A stretch of DNA of 64,000 nucleotides. Source: Methylobacterium sp. BTF04 (GTDB taxonomy: Bacteria > Pseudomonadota > Alphaproteobacteria > Rhizobiales > Beijerinckiaceae). The first letter of the stretch is position 1. Each line of letters opens with the position of its first letter. The position numbers were made by a program, and so were the translations under genes. The notes beneath the pieces were generated by a model. That model did no database searches and was not told the origin of the DNA. It was given only the letters and a program-made list of their open reading frames with translations. Of the stretch, positions 54,620 to 63,465 are shown piece after piece. The stretch covers positions 1 through 64,000 of the forward strand of contig NZ_JAAHTB010000004.1 in assembly GCF_010692745.1 (NCBI RefSeq), written 5' to 3'.

Positions 54620-55156
54620 ATGGCTCCAACTGTGTTCTTGACGGAAGACGCGGCTGAAGCGGCGTTGAGAGACCTGCGCCGCCAGCGGGACGTCCTCGAC
54701 CGGCAGATCGCCGACCACGCGCTCTATCTCGAGCTCGGCCGGCGCCTGCCGGGCAGGCCCCTCTCCAAATCCGGGCCCGAACCCGCGACCCCTATCGAAA
54801 GTCCCGCTTCCGCTTCCGCTTCCGCTTCCGCTTCCGCTTCCGCTTCCGTTCCGAGCGAGCCGCTGGGTCTTGGTTCGCGCGTGCCCGACGACATCGTCGC
54901 CGCCCGCCGGCACGGCCGCGCCCTGATCGCCGCCGCCCTCGACGTGCTGCACGAAGCCGCCCGGCCGCTCCATGCCGGCGAGATCCTGCAGGGCCTCACG
55001 GCCCTGGGCTTCGCGCTCCCCGGCCACGACCCCGTCGCCGCCCTCAACACCCGCCTGTGGAAGCGCTCCGGTCCCGGCGGCCCGCTCAGGCGGCTGGGGG
55101 ATGCGGTCTATGCCCCGGCGGAAGCCGAGGACGACGAGGACGGCGTGGGTTTTTGA
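54620..55156 (+). CDS. Hypothetical winged-helix-like protein with Ser-Ala repeat
   Basis: 178 aa from ATG 54620 (a TTG 21 bp upstream is possible). N-terminal helix (EAALRDLRRQRDVLDRQIAD), then a low-complexity (Ser-Ala)n linker near residues 60-77, then about 65 residues resembling a HARE-HTH winged helix: ALIAAALDVLHEAARPLHAG, ILQGLTALGFALPG, AALNTRLWKRSGPGGPLRRL. Acidic C-terminus. It follows repA by 114 bp on the same strand and may be part of the same module. DNA binding is plausible, not shown. Confidence 0.6.
   Translation: MAPTVFLTEDAAEAALRDLRRQRDVLDRQIADHALYLELGRRLPGRPLSKSGPEPATPIESPASASASASASASASVPSEPLGLGSRVPDDIVAARRHGRALIAAALDVLHEAARPLHAGEILQGLTALGFALPGHDPVAALNTRLWKRSGPGGPLRRLGDAVYAPAEAEDDEDGVGF
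54805..54846. repeat. Hexanucleotide microsatellite (CGCTTC)x7 within a gene
   Basis: Seven perfect tandem copies encode the alternating Ser-Ala linker of the winged-helix-like protein. Copy-number change adds or removes two residues and keeps the frame. Confidence 0.9.
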
Positions 55157-55518
55157 GAGCCGACATCCCAAACCCGACATCCCAAGGCTGATTCGGTGAT
55201 CCGCCGTCGTCTCCGGACCCATACCGAAGGTCCGGAGCGGATAGTGGAATTTCGGCCTTGAACCGTCCCGGCTTGATCGCTTCCAAGCGCGCGTCTCCTT
55301 TCCTGGATGGAGAGAGACAGGGTGAGGTGTGTGACCGTTTCGGAGAACCCACGTCCCTCACCCCGATCCTCTCCCATGTACAGACGGGAGAGGGAGCCTG
55401 TTGCGCCTGGGCCCTCCTCGGTCGTCGACCGGGCGGGCCGGCGCTGGGGACCGGAGATTTCGGCGAAACGGCGTTCCCGCCTCACGCCAGGAATCCCTCT
55501 TCACGCCAAGACCCCGCC
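55157..55518. other. Intergenic region with REP-like hairpin and short direct repeat
   Basis: 362 bp without a supported gene. CGACATCCCAA occurs twice (55161-55171 and 55175-55185). CCTCTCCC (55368-55375) and GGGAGAGG (55386-55393), preceded by CCCTCACCCC, form the hairpin typical of dispersed intergenic repeats in Rhizobiales genomes, consistent with a spacer between the replication module and the next operon. Confidence 0.5.
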
Positions 55519-55965
55519 TCACCCCAGGAACCGGTCCGCGTCGATCGGGTCCGGGCGGTGGCAGGTGCGGTTGCGGGCGATGCCGTCGTAGAGGGCGTCC
55601 TGCCAGGAATGCGGCAGCCGCCGCAGGAGCGCGGCCCAGGACCACGGGCGCCCGAGTTCCTCCGCCAGCCGGAGCGCGCCCGCGAGCTTGAACCAGGCCC
55701 GACCCCGCATCAGCACGATGTTGGTCTCGAGCGCGTGCGGGTCGAGGCCGTAATGGCGGTAGAGGGCGCCGCCGAGCTTCGATTGCGCCGGGACGAACCG
55801 GATTCGTCGGAGGCGATCGTGCCGGATCACGAAGCGCACCAGGCCCGAGCACAGGGCGCAGTGCCCGTCGAAGACCAGGATCGGTCGGTCGTCGGGGAAG
55901 ACCGGGACGGTGGCGTCCGCCCGGTAGCCGTAGGGACGTTGCGGATGGGCGCGGACCTCCGCCAT
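55519..55965 (-). CDS. DCC-family thiol-disulfide oxidoreductase-like protein (DUF393)
   Basis: 148 aa. The defining motif is VFDGHCALCSG, near residues 31-41, with DxxCxxC spacing, followed by RFVPAQSKLGGALYRHYGLD and LMRGRAWFKLAGALRLAEEL. DCC proteins share a thioredoxin-like fold; function mostly unknown. It starts 9 bp after the stop of the TAXI gene, so the two are one transcript. Confidence 0.85.
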   Translation of the reverse strand: MAEVRAHPQRPYGYRADATVPVFPDDRPILVFDGHCALCSGLVRFVIRHDRLRRIRFVPAQSKLGGALYRHYGLDPHALETNIVLMRGRAWFKLAGALRLAEELGRPWSWAALLRRLPHSWQDALYDGIARNRTCHRPDPIDADRFLG

Positions 55966-55973
55966 GGCCGCGT

Positions 55974-57392
55974 TCACGCCTTCGTCTCGCCGCCCGAGAG
56001 CCGGAGCCGGAAGCGGGGTGAGGGCGCTGCGGCCGGGCGGGTCGCGCGGGCCGCATGGCACTCGGCCACCGTGGCCTTGGCGGTCTCGATGGCGATGGCC
56101 ACCGCCGCCATGGTCCGGGCATCGGGTTCGCGCGCACGGGCCTCGCGCACCACGTCGATGGCGAGCCGGTCGATCTCGCCGGTGAGAGCCGACAGGCCGG
56201 CGGGGTCGCGCAAAGCCCGGGCTTCGTCGACGATTTCGAGGAGGCGGTCGGTGACCTCGTCGATGCGCTCGCGCCGCAGGCGGGCGAAGCGCTGGCGCAG
56301 CCAGGCGATGGCCGAACCGAGGCCGCCCGCCAGCGCGGCGAGCAGGTAGACCGTGTCGCCGTAGCGGTCGACGAAGCTGTGCTGTTCGCGCTCGAAATAA
56401 TCGAGGGCGCCCGGATGGATCGGGATGCGGGCGCTGGTGGCCGCCACCGTGGTCTCGTAGGCGGGAGCGAGGATGTACTCGGCCGCCGCCGTCGCCTGGG
56501 CGGCGGCGGTGCGGAGCTCGAACAGGTGCTGGGTCACGTCGGCGGCCACCACCCGGCTGAGGGAGGCCCGCGCCATCAGGCGGTAGGAGGCGCCCACGGT
56601 CTTCACGTCGTCCTCCGGCAGCTTCGGACGGCCGCCGAACAGGCCGCCGGGCACCGTCACCGCCTGGAGCCGGGGGAAGCGCGCGATGATGGCGTCGCCA
56701 TCGGCCACGGTGACGAAACCGACCTTGGCGCCCTTGCTCACCGCCTGGACCGCACCCACCAGGGCGAGTGCCTTGGGGGCCGAGGGGGCGATGATGCTGA
56801 CGAAGGCGTCGATCCGCCGGTCGCGGATCGCCGGCCCGACCTCGGCCTCGGCGACGGCCACCAGCCCGACGCCGTTGGGGGGGATGGCGATGCCGGGAGC
56901 GGCATCCTGCAGGGTGAGGCCGTAATAGCCGAGCAGCGTCTTGAGGAGCTGGAGATCGGCGTCCTTGTGCGCGCCGATGCCGAGGCGCCGGCCCGCCAGC
57001 TTCGGGAAGCTCGCGATCCTGGAGGTCTCGGGCGACACCACCATCATCGCCTGATCGCGCAGGATCGCCAGGGTGAGGCCGTTGGTCGGCAGGGCCACGT
57101 CGGGCCGGACCACCGCGAGGTCGGCGCGGCCATCCTGCAGGGCGGCGGCACTCTCGCGCACGTCGTCGAAGGACAGGATCTTGAGGCGGATGTTCTCCTC
57201 GTCGGCATCGAGGGCGTCGGCATAGGCCTTGATCAGCTCCGGTTCGGTGCCGTCGCGCGGGGCCACCGCGATGGTGAGCGTGGTCGGCTGGGCGAGGAGA
57301 AAGGCGAGGCCGCCGAATCCGGCGAGGCAGACGAGGCCGAAGCCGAGAAGCGCCCCGCGCGTGGACAGCCAGGGCGGCAGGGTCGGCATCAC
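55974..57392 (-). CDS. TAXI-family TRAP-type solute-binding protein with extra membrane helix
   Basis: 472 aa. N-terminal hydrophobic segment (ALLGFGLVCLAGFGGLAFLLA, an uncleaved anchor or signal), then a TAXI periplasmic binding domain (LTIAVAPRDGTEPELIKAYA through IPIHPGALDYF). A second hydrophobic helix (VYLLAALAGGLGSAIAWL, about residues 345-365) is followed by a charged helical, probably cytoplasmic, C-terminal part. Classical TAXI proteins end near residue 330 and are free in the periplasm; this one looks tethered at both ends, and no TRAP permease genes are adjacent. It may sense rather than deliver a ligand. Confidence 0.78.
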   Translation of the reverse strand: MMPTLPPWLSTRGALLGFGLVCLAGFGGLAFLLAQPTTLTIAVAPRDGTEPELIKAYADALDADEENIRLKILSFDDVRESAAALQDGRADLAVVRPDVALPTNGLTLAILRDQAMMVVSPETSRIASFPKLAGRRLGIGAHKDADLQLLKTLLGYYGLTLQDAAPGIAIPPNGVGLVAVAEAEVGPAIRDRRIDAFVSIIAPSAPKALALVGAVQAVSKGAKVGFVTVADGDAIIARFPRLQAVTVPGGLFGGRPKLPEDDVKTVGASYRLMARASLSRVVAADVTQHLFELRTAAAQATAAAEYILAPAYETTVAATSARIPIHPGALDYFEREQHSFVDRYGDTVYLLAALAGGLGSAIAWLRQRFARLRRERIDEVTDRLLEIVDEARALRDPAGLSALTGEIDRLAIDVVREARAREPDARTMAAVAIAIETAKATVAECHAARATRPAAAPSPRFRLRLSGGETKA

Positions 57393-57579
57393 GGGCGGGC
57401 TCCGCGGCGCACGCGCGCGCCTCTACCCGCGGGCAACGCCGGCGGCCCCGGAAGGTGCCGGCCACGGCGCGGTTTCCGTCATGGATCGGTTTCTGTCACC
57501 GATAGGGGCGGGGGAGCGGCTTGTAAGAACCCGCCCGTCGCCCAGATCATGCGGCATCGGGCTCGAGGGAGAATCGGCG

Positions 57580-58092
57580 ATGCGCGGACGGATCGGCACA
57601 GGACGTCACGTCACCCTGGCCGCAGCGGCACTCGCGTTGTTGCCGGCCGGGCGCGCATGGGCCGATGCGCCGCCGCTCCCCACCGGGCTGTGGAAGCTCG
57701 TCTCCTACGAGGTCGAGGTCCAGTCGAGCGGCGAGACGGACCCGGTGATGGGCGCGCACCCCACCGGCTACGCCTATTTCACCCCGGAGGGCCGGGTGTT
57801 CTTCCTGCTCACCGGCGAGGGCCGCAAGGCCGCCAAGGATGCCGAGGGCAAGGCCGCGCTCCTCGACACGCTGGTCTCCTACACCGGCACGGTCACCGTC
57901 GCGGGCGATCAATGGACCGCCAAGCTCGACACCGCCTGGAACCCCGAATGGGTCGGCACCGAGCAGACCCGCACGTTCAAGATCGAGGGCACGCGGCTGC
58001 GGGTGCTGACGCCGTGGCGGATCATGCCCAACTGGGCCAAGCAGGGCATGACCCGCAGCATCGTCACCTTCGAACGCGCCAGCGACCGGTAG
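57580..58092 (+). CDS. Lipocalin-like exported protein
   Basis: 170 aa. Signal peptide (HVTLAAAALALLPAGRAWAD, cleavage near residue 28), then a lipocalin-like domain: LPTGLWKLVSYEVEVQSSG, HPTGYAYFTPEGRVFFLLTGEG, LVSYTGTVTVAGDQW, TRTFKIEGTRLRVLTPW. This pattern (GTWKLVS... GY..Y...GRV) is found in small beta-barrel proteins of unknown ligand. The gene ends 11 bp from the convergent end of xoxF. Confidence 0.75.
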   Translation: MRGRIGTGRHVTLAAAALALLPAGRAWADAPPLPTGLWKLVSYEVEVQSSGETDPVMGAHPTGYAYFTPEGRVFFLLTGEGRKAAKDAEGKAALLDTLVSYTGTVTVAGDQWTAKLDTAWNPEWVGTEQTRTFKIEGTRLRVLTPWRIMPNWAKQGMTRSIVTFERASDR

Positions 58093-58103
58093 GGGCGGAC
58101 CGT

Positions 58104-59891
58104 TCAGTCCGGCAGCCCGAACACGGTGAGCTGGCCGCCGAGCGCGGTATAGCGCGACAGGGCCGCATAGCCGCCCACCGCGCCGGCCCCGTCATTGGGG
58201 TCGGTGAGGCCGGCGGCGAGGCCGATGCCGGCCCAGCCGCCGATGCCGGAGAGCACGGCGACGTATTGCCGGCCCTTGTGGGCATAGGTCATCACGTTGC
58301 CGACGATGCCCGACGGGGTCTTGAAGCGGTAGAGTTCGCGGCCGGTGCGGGCATCCACCGCCTTGAGGTAGCCTTCCAGGGTTCCGTAGAACACCACGTT
58401 GCCGGCGGTGGCGAGCACCCCGGACCACACCGAGAACGGCTCGGGGATGGTCCAGACCGGCGCGCCCTTCACCCCGTCCCAGGCGACGAGATTGCCGGTG
58501 TGGTCGCTGCCCGGCGGCGGCTCCAGGCTCAGGGTGGCGCCGACATAGGGCAGGCCCGCGGTGAAGGTCACCCGGAACGGCTCGTAGCTCATGCAGATGT
58601 GGTTGGTCGGCACGTAGAACAGCCGCGTGCGCGGCGAGTAGGCCGCCGGCTGTTGGTTCTTGGCGCCGATGGCGCCGGGGCAGATGCCGGTGGTGGTCTC
58701 GTCCTCGCCCTTGGTCTCCGGCGAGAAGGCCGGATCGACCAGCGGGCGACCGTAGGTTTTCGAGCCCGTGTCCAGGTCGATTCCGGAGGCCCAGTTCACC
58801 ACCGGATCGAACTTGTTCGCGACCAAAAGCTCGCCCGTGGCGCGGTCGAGGGTGTAGGCGAAGCCGTTGCGGTCGAAATGCGTGAGGAGCGGGCGCTCCT
58901 TGCCGTCGACAGTCTGATCCGTGAGGATCATCTCGTTGACGCCGTCATAGTCCCACGCGTCGTGCGGGGTCATCTGGTAGACCCAGCGGGCGAGGCCGGT
59001 ATCGGGGTTGCGGGCGAAGATCGTCATCGCCCATTTGTTGTCGCCGGGGCGCTGGCCGGGATTCCAGGTCGAGGGATTGCCGGTGCCGTAATAGATCAGG
59101 TCGCGTTCGGCATCGTAGGAGTACCAGCCCCAGGTGCAGCCGCCCCCGGTCTTCCACTGGTCGCCCTCCCAGCTCGCGAGCGACGAATCCGGGCCGATCG
59201 GCTTGCCGAGCGCCGTGGTCTTCTCCGGGTCGACCAGCATCTGCGCGTCGGTGCCCATCGAATAGCCGCGCCAGAGCCGGGCGCCGGTCTTGGAATCGTA
59301 GGCGGTGACGTGGCACTGCACCCCGAACTCGCCGCCCGAGATGCCGACGATGATCTTGTCCTTCACCGGCATCACCGTGGCGGTGTTGGTCTCGCCCCGC
59401 GCCGGGTCGCCGTTCTTCACCGACCAGTTGACCCGGCCGGTCCGGGCATCGAGGGAGACCAGGGTGGTGTCGGCCTGGTGCAGCAGGATCGCGCCGTCGG
59501 CATAGGCCAGACCGCGATTGACCGTGTCGCAGCACAGGAGCGGGATCACCGACGCGTCCTGCTGGGGCACGTAGCGCCACAGGATGCGGCCGTCGGCATT
59601 GAGGTCGAGGGCCGTGACGGTGTTGGGGAACGGGGTGTGGACGTACATCACGTCGCCCACCACGAGCGGCGCGCCCTCGTGGCCGCGCAGCACGCCGGTG
59701 GAGAAGGTCCAGGCCACCTGCAGCCGGGCGACGTTGCCGGTGTCGATCCGGTCGAGGCGCGAATAGCGGGTGTTGGCGTAATCCAGCGTCTGCAGCACCT
59801 GCTCGGCCGGGTTGGCGAGATGCGCGTCGATGTCTCCCGCCGCCGCAGGGACGGCCAGCAGGGCGAGGCAGAGGACGATCGGTGAACGCAT
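58104..59891 (-). CDS. xoxF: Lanthanide-dependent methanol dehydrogenase XoxF-type
   Basis: 595 aa PQQ quinoprotein oxidising methanol (or another short alcohol) in the periplasm. Signal peptide 1-18 ([13 protein letters not shown]). Eight-bladed propeller with [20 protein letters not shown], the vicinal disulfide CCDTVNRG, the metal ligand Glu in [11 protein letters not shown], Asn in [12 protein letters not shown] and the catalytic Asp in [13 protein letters not shown]. The second Asp two residues later (WDYD) is the lanthanide marker that Ca-type MxaF lacks. The usual partners xoxG (cytochrome) and xoxJ are not adjacent. ATG 59891 fits the signal peptide. Confidence 0.92.
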   Translation of the reverse strand: MRSPIVLCLALLAVPAAAGDIDAHLANPAEQVLQTLDYANTRYSRLDRIDTGNVARLQVAWTFSTGVLRGHEGAPLVVGDVMYVHTPFPNTVTALDLNADGRILWRYVPQQDASVIPLLCCDTVNRGLAYADGAILLHQADTTLVSLDARTGRVNWSVKNGDPARGETNTATVMPVKDKIIVGISGGEFGVQCHVTAYDSKTGARLWRGYSMGTDAQMLVDPEKTTALGKPIGPDSSLASWEGDQWKTGGGCTWGWYSYDAERDLIYYGTGNPSTWNPGQRPGDNKWAMTIFARNPDTGLARWVYQMTPHDAWDYDGVNEMILTDQTVDGKERPLLTHFDRNGFAYTLDRATGELLVANKFDPVVNWASGIDLDTGSKTYGRPLVDPAFSPETKGEDETTTGICPGAIGAKNQQPAAYSPRTRLFYVPTNHICMSYEPFRVTFTAGLPYVGATLSLEPPPGSDHTGNLVAWDGVKGAPVWTIPEPFSVWSGVLATAGNVVFYGTLEGYLKAVDARTGRELYRFKTPSGIVGNVMTYAHKGRQYVAVLSGIGGWAGIGLAAGLTDPNDGAGAVGGYAALSRYTALGGQLTVFGLPD

Positions 59892-60000
59892 GGGGCCCCG
59901 CGGCGTGGATCGGGACTGCCTTACCCCCGCCGGACCGGGCGACAACGCCCGCACAATGACGCGGGCGGCGTGAAGCCGCCCGCCATTCGGCGTGATCCGT

Positions 60001-60312
60001 CTAGAAGAACGGCAGGATCGGCGGCCGCGGCCGGTAATAGCCGTAACGCGGGCCGTAGAAGGGGCGCGGGCCGTAGAAGCGCGGCCGGCCGTAGCCGTAG
60101 CCGTAGGGCCGGTACATCGGCCGGCACTGGCCCCAGCGGTTGGGCACCCAGCCCGGACCGCAGCCATAGGCCACCGTCTCGATAGCACCCTGCGACACCA
60201 ATCCGGCGGGGGCGACGGAGAGCGGCGCGGCCTGGGCGGTCGAAGCGGCGCCCGACGCGAGGGCGACGCCACAGGCGAGGGCAAGCGCCGTCGCAAGCGA
60301 TGTCATGGACAT
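60001..60312 (-). CDS. GCG_CRPN-like small exported protein, Gly/Tyr/Pro/Arg-rich
   Basis: 103 aa. Signal peptide ([23 protein letters not shown], cleavage about residue 28), then [17 protein letters not shown], the GCG...CRP pattern common in Methylobacterium and relatives, followed by a low-complexity tail of [17 protein letters not shown] type. Probably a periplasmic or envelope protein; function unknown. It lies 109 bp upstream of xoxF on the same strand, so both could share a transcript. Confidence 0.75.
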   Translation of the reverse strand: MSMTSLATALALACGVALASGAASTAQAAPLSVAPAGLVSQGAIETVAYGCGPGWVPNRWGQCRPMYRPYGYGYGRPRFYGPRPFYGPRYGYYRPRPPILPFF

Positions 60313-60460
60313 GGAAAACGAGCCTCCTGCTGGTGTCCGATATCCGGCAAATCGGGGGCCGGACAGGAATCAGGATGGTCCCGGTTCGCTGAACGGTGGC
60401 TGAGCTTGGCGGTTACAGTGGGGATACGTTTTGGGCGACGCGCGGTGCGCGACTACGTCC

Positions 60461-62317
60461 CTACCGCATCAGCGGAAAATACCCCCGCACCGCCCGGTCG
60501 CTGCCCGCCGCGGACAGGTGTCCGTAATCGATGAACAGGTCGACGTTATCGGCGCGGTAGCGGCAGAGCGGGCCGTCGCAGGCGGTGGCGCGCGGGTCGA
60601 CGAACCGTGCGCCGGCCGACAGGTGCGCCAGCGTCGCCGTGCCGGGGTGGCCGGCCTTGGCGTACCAGGCCGCGCTGCCATCCGGCCGCAGGCCGGCGTT
60701 GCGGGCGGCCAGCACCGCCACGTCGAAGGCGAAGACCGGAGAAGCGCCGATCACCACCACGGCGACGCCCTCGGCCTTCAGCCGCGCGATGGTGTCCGGC
60801 AGGGTGTCGAGGAGGCGCGCCGGCACGAGGTCCCAGCGGGCGGCCAGCACCACGGTGTCGATGCGATACGCGCGCACCACCGCGACGACGCGGGCGTTGA
60901 AATCCCGGCATCCGGGCTTGGCGTTGGAGGCATAGGCCAGCACCGGCGGGCAGCCGGCGAAGGTGTATTGCAGCACGTCGTGGCTGAGGTCCTTCGCGTT
61001 GGCGACCAGCCCCGGCACGTAATGCGCGGCGAAGGAATCGCCCCAGAGCAGGGCGCGCCCGCCCGCCCCGGTCGTGCGCCAGCAGGCGTCGCCGGCCCAG
61101 GCGGCGGCGGGCTGGTTCTCGAGGAAGCAGCGGCCGCCCATCCAGGCGTCGCGTTCGAGGGCGCCGAGACGCGCCTGGGTTCCGCCGGATTCGCGCCCGT
61201 TCCATCGGGCCGAGGCGAGGCCGAAGGCCATAAAGGCGGCCAGGATCGCCAGGGTGCGGGCGAACAGCCGGGCCTGCGGCAGCCGGTTCGCCGGATGGCG
61301 CAGCGGCGTCTCGATCCAGCGCCACGACGCGGTGGCGAGGGCGCCGCTCACCGCGACCACGCCGAGGATCTCGAGGCCGGCCGGGTCGCGCAACAACGCG
61401 TAGCGGGTGAACACGATCACCGGCCAATGCACCATGTAGAGCGAATACGAGATCAGCCCGATGGCGACGCAGGGCTTCATTCCGAGCAGCCGGCCGATGG
61501 CGGTCGGGCCCGCCTCGGGAGTGCGGCCCGACTGGATCAGCAGCGCCGCGCCGAGGCAGGGCGGCAGGGCGCCGAGGCCGGGAAACGGCGTCGCCTCGTC
61601 GTAGGCCAGCACTGCCCAGACGATGAGTCCGAGGCCCAGCACCGCCATCCCTTCGCGCAGCGGCCGCGCGGGGGTGGGCTTCAGGAACACCAGGACGGTG
61701 CCGGCGAGCAATTCCCAGGCGCGGGTCGGCAGCAGGTAGAAGCTGGTGGTCGGCGCGGTGGCGGTGAGCCCGATGCTGAGCGCCAGCGAGGCCGCGAGCC
61801 CGGCCAGTACCGCCCAGCCGGCGAAGCGGCGCGAGACGCGCAGGGCCAGCGGCAGCGTCAGGGGGATGAACAGGTAGAACTGCTCCTCCACCGCCAGCGA
61901 CCAGGTGTGGAGCAGTGGCCGGGTCTGGGCCGCCACGTCGAAATAGCCCGAGCTCTTCCAGAAATAGAGGTTGGAGACGAAGCCGGCGCTGGCCGCCACC
62001 GACCGGGCGAAATCCACCCGCGCCTCCGGTTCGAGGAGGAGGCGGGCGAGGAGCGCGCAGGCGAGCAGGGTCGCCACCAGTACCGGCAGGATGCGGCGGA
62101 TGCGCCGCTCGTAGAACCCCGCCACCGTGAACCGCCCGGCGGCGACATCCGCGACGATCCCGTTGCCGATGACGTAGCCGGAGATCACGAAGAACACGTC
62201 GACGCCGACGAAGCCGCCGCCGAGCGTCGCGACGCCCGCATGGAACAGCAGCACCACGAGGACGGCGAGCGCGCGCAGGCCGTCGATGTCGGGGCGGTAG
62301 GTCATGGCTGAGGTCAA
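60461..62317 (-). CDS. Membrane acyltransferase with C-terminal SGNH domain (OafA/YrhL type)
   Basis: 618 aa. The N-terminal acyltransferase-3 domain has about ten helices and begins YRPDIDGLRALAVLVVLLFHAG, then GGGFVGVDVFFVISGYVI. The C-terminal (about residues 400-618) SGNH hydrolase-like domain has GDSFAAHY as the Ser block and DYGHLSAAGSDR as the Asp/His block. Such proteins O-acetylate surface polysaccharides. The start overlaps the stop of the preceding gene (ATGA), so it is translationally coupled to it. Confidence 0.9.
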   Translation of the reverse strand: MTSAMTYRPDIDGLRALAVLVVLLFHAGVATLGGGFVGVDVFFVISGYVIGNGIVADVAAGRFTVAGFYERRIRRILPVLVATLLACALLARLLLEPEARVDFARSVAASAGFVSNLYFWKSSGYFDVAAQTRPLLHTWSLAVEEQFYLFIPLTLPLALRVSRRFAGWAVLAGLAASLALSIGLTATAPTTSFYLLPTRAWELLAGTVLVFLKPTPARPLREGMAVLGLGLIVWAVLAYDEATPFPGLGALPPCLGAALLIQSGRTPEAGPTAIGRLLGMKPCVAIGLISYSLYMVHWPVIVFTRYALLRDPAGLEILGVVAVSGALATASWRWIETPLRHPANRLPQARLFARTLAILAAFMAFGLASARWNGRESGGTQARLGALERDAWMGGRCFLENQPAAAWAGDACWRTTGAGGRALLWGDSFAAHYVPGLVANAKDLSHDVLQYTFAGCPPVLAYASNAKPGCRDFNARVVAVVRAYRIDTVVLAARWDLVPARLLDTLPDTIARLKAEGVAVVVIGASPVFAFDVAVLAARNAGLRPDGSAAWYAKAGHPGTATLAHLSAGARFVDPRATACDGPLCRYRADNVDLFIDYGHLSAAGSDRAVRGYFPLMR

Positions 62318-63465
62318 GCCGAGGGCAGGGGGGCGCCCGCCCGCTCACCCGAGACGCGGGCGAGGATGCGCCGGCGCGCCGGCTCCTCCACCAGGAGATG
62401 CATCGCCGCCGCCGCGGCGAGCGCCAGCGCCGTAGCGCAGGACGCCGCGAGCCAGGGGGCAGCCCCGAGCCGTCCGCCGAGCGCGACCTTGTCGAGGGTG
62501 ACGAGCAGTGCGTGGGCGGGCGTGTGCAGCAGGTAGAGCGCGAAGGAGATCTTTCCGAGGAAGAGCGCGGCGGGGGCCACCAGGGGGCCGGAGCGGATGG
62601 CCGCGCCGGCCAGAATCAGCGGCGCCCAAACCAGCACGGTGAGCCCGTTGTGCATCGGCGCGACCGGCAGGTGGGGGGCGGCCGACACTAGGGCGAGGGC
62701 GGCGAGGGCCGCGGTCCCCAATAGCCCGGCCACCGGAAGCCGGACCCGGGTCCAGACCACGTAGAGCAGGAGGCCGGCGACGAATTCCGGCAGGCGCAGC
62801 AGCGGGTTGTACTTGATGCCCTGTGCCAGGAGCTGCGCGCCGAGGCCCGCCCCCTCCGGGGCGATCAGCGAGACGCCGGGCGCCCAGCGGTTCCAGGCGA
62901 GGATGGCGAGCGCGGTCGCGGCGAGCCACAGGACGAGGGTCGCCGCGGCCGCGCGGCCGGGCGCGCGCAGCACCACGGGGAGCAGCGCCGGAAAGGCGAG
63001 ATAGAAGAACGCCTCCGTCGAGATCGACCAGGACGGGCAATCGAGGGCGCAGGCCGCCCCCGGCACCCAGGCATGGAGGCCGAGCGGCGCCAGCACCGCG
63101 CTCGCGGCCATCAACCCCTGCAGCGGCGGGGGGGTCTTCACCACCCAGGCGGCGAGCCACGGCAGGGCGATGAGGAGCGACAGCAGGTAGACCGGATAGA
63201 CCCGCGCCACCCGCGCCCAACGAAAGCGTGCGACGGTCTCGCGGGTCGAGAGGTCCGCCTGCCGATACGTGTAGGCCAGGATGAAGCCCGACAGGACGAA
63301 GAAGAACGTCACTCCCGAATAGCCGAGCCCGATGGCCTGCGGGATGCTGGCTGGGTCGAAGTAGAAGGCGGCGTAGTGGAAGACCAGCACGTAGGCCGCC
63401 GCCACGAAGCGCAGGCTGGTGAGGGCCGGCAGCGTCGGCACGCGCGGATGCGGGCCGCCGGTCAC
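62314..63465 (-). CDS. Membrane acyltransferase (acyltransferase-3 family)
   Basis: 383 aa from GTG 63465, which overlaps the preceding stop (GTGA); the open frame continues upstream but is antisense-like there. About ten helices; family start LTSLRFVAAAYVLVFHYAAF, then YSGVTFFFVLSGFILAYTYR and the SWSISTEAFFYLAFPALLP block. It lacks an SGNH domain. Likely modifies the same surface polysaccharide as its neighbours. It is the middle of three coupled genes. Confidence 0.87.
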   Translation of the reverse strand: MTGGPHPRVPTLPALTSLRFVAAAYVLVFHYAAFYFDPASIPQAIGLGYSGVTFFFVLSGFILAYTYRQADLSTRETVARFRWARVARVYPVYLLSLLIALPWLAAWVVKTPPPLQGLMAASAVLAPLGLHAWVPGAACALDCPSWSISTEAFFYLAFPALLPVVLRAPGRAAAATLVLWLAATALAILAWNRWAPGVSLIAPEGAGLGAQLLAQGIKYNPLLRLPEFVAGLLLYVVWTRVRLPVAGLLGTAALAALALVSAAPHLPVAPMHNGLTVLVWAPLILAGAAIRSGPLVAPAALFLGKISFALYLLHTPAHALLVTLDKVALGGRLGAAPWLAASCATALALAAAAAMHLLVEEPARRRILARVSGERAGAPLPSA

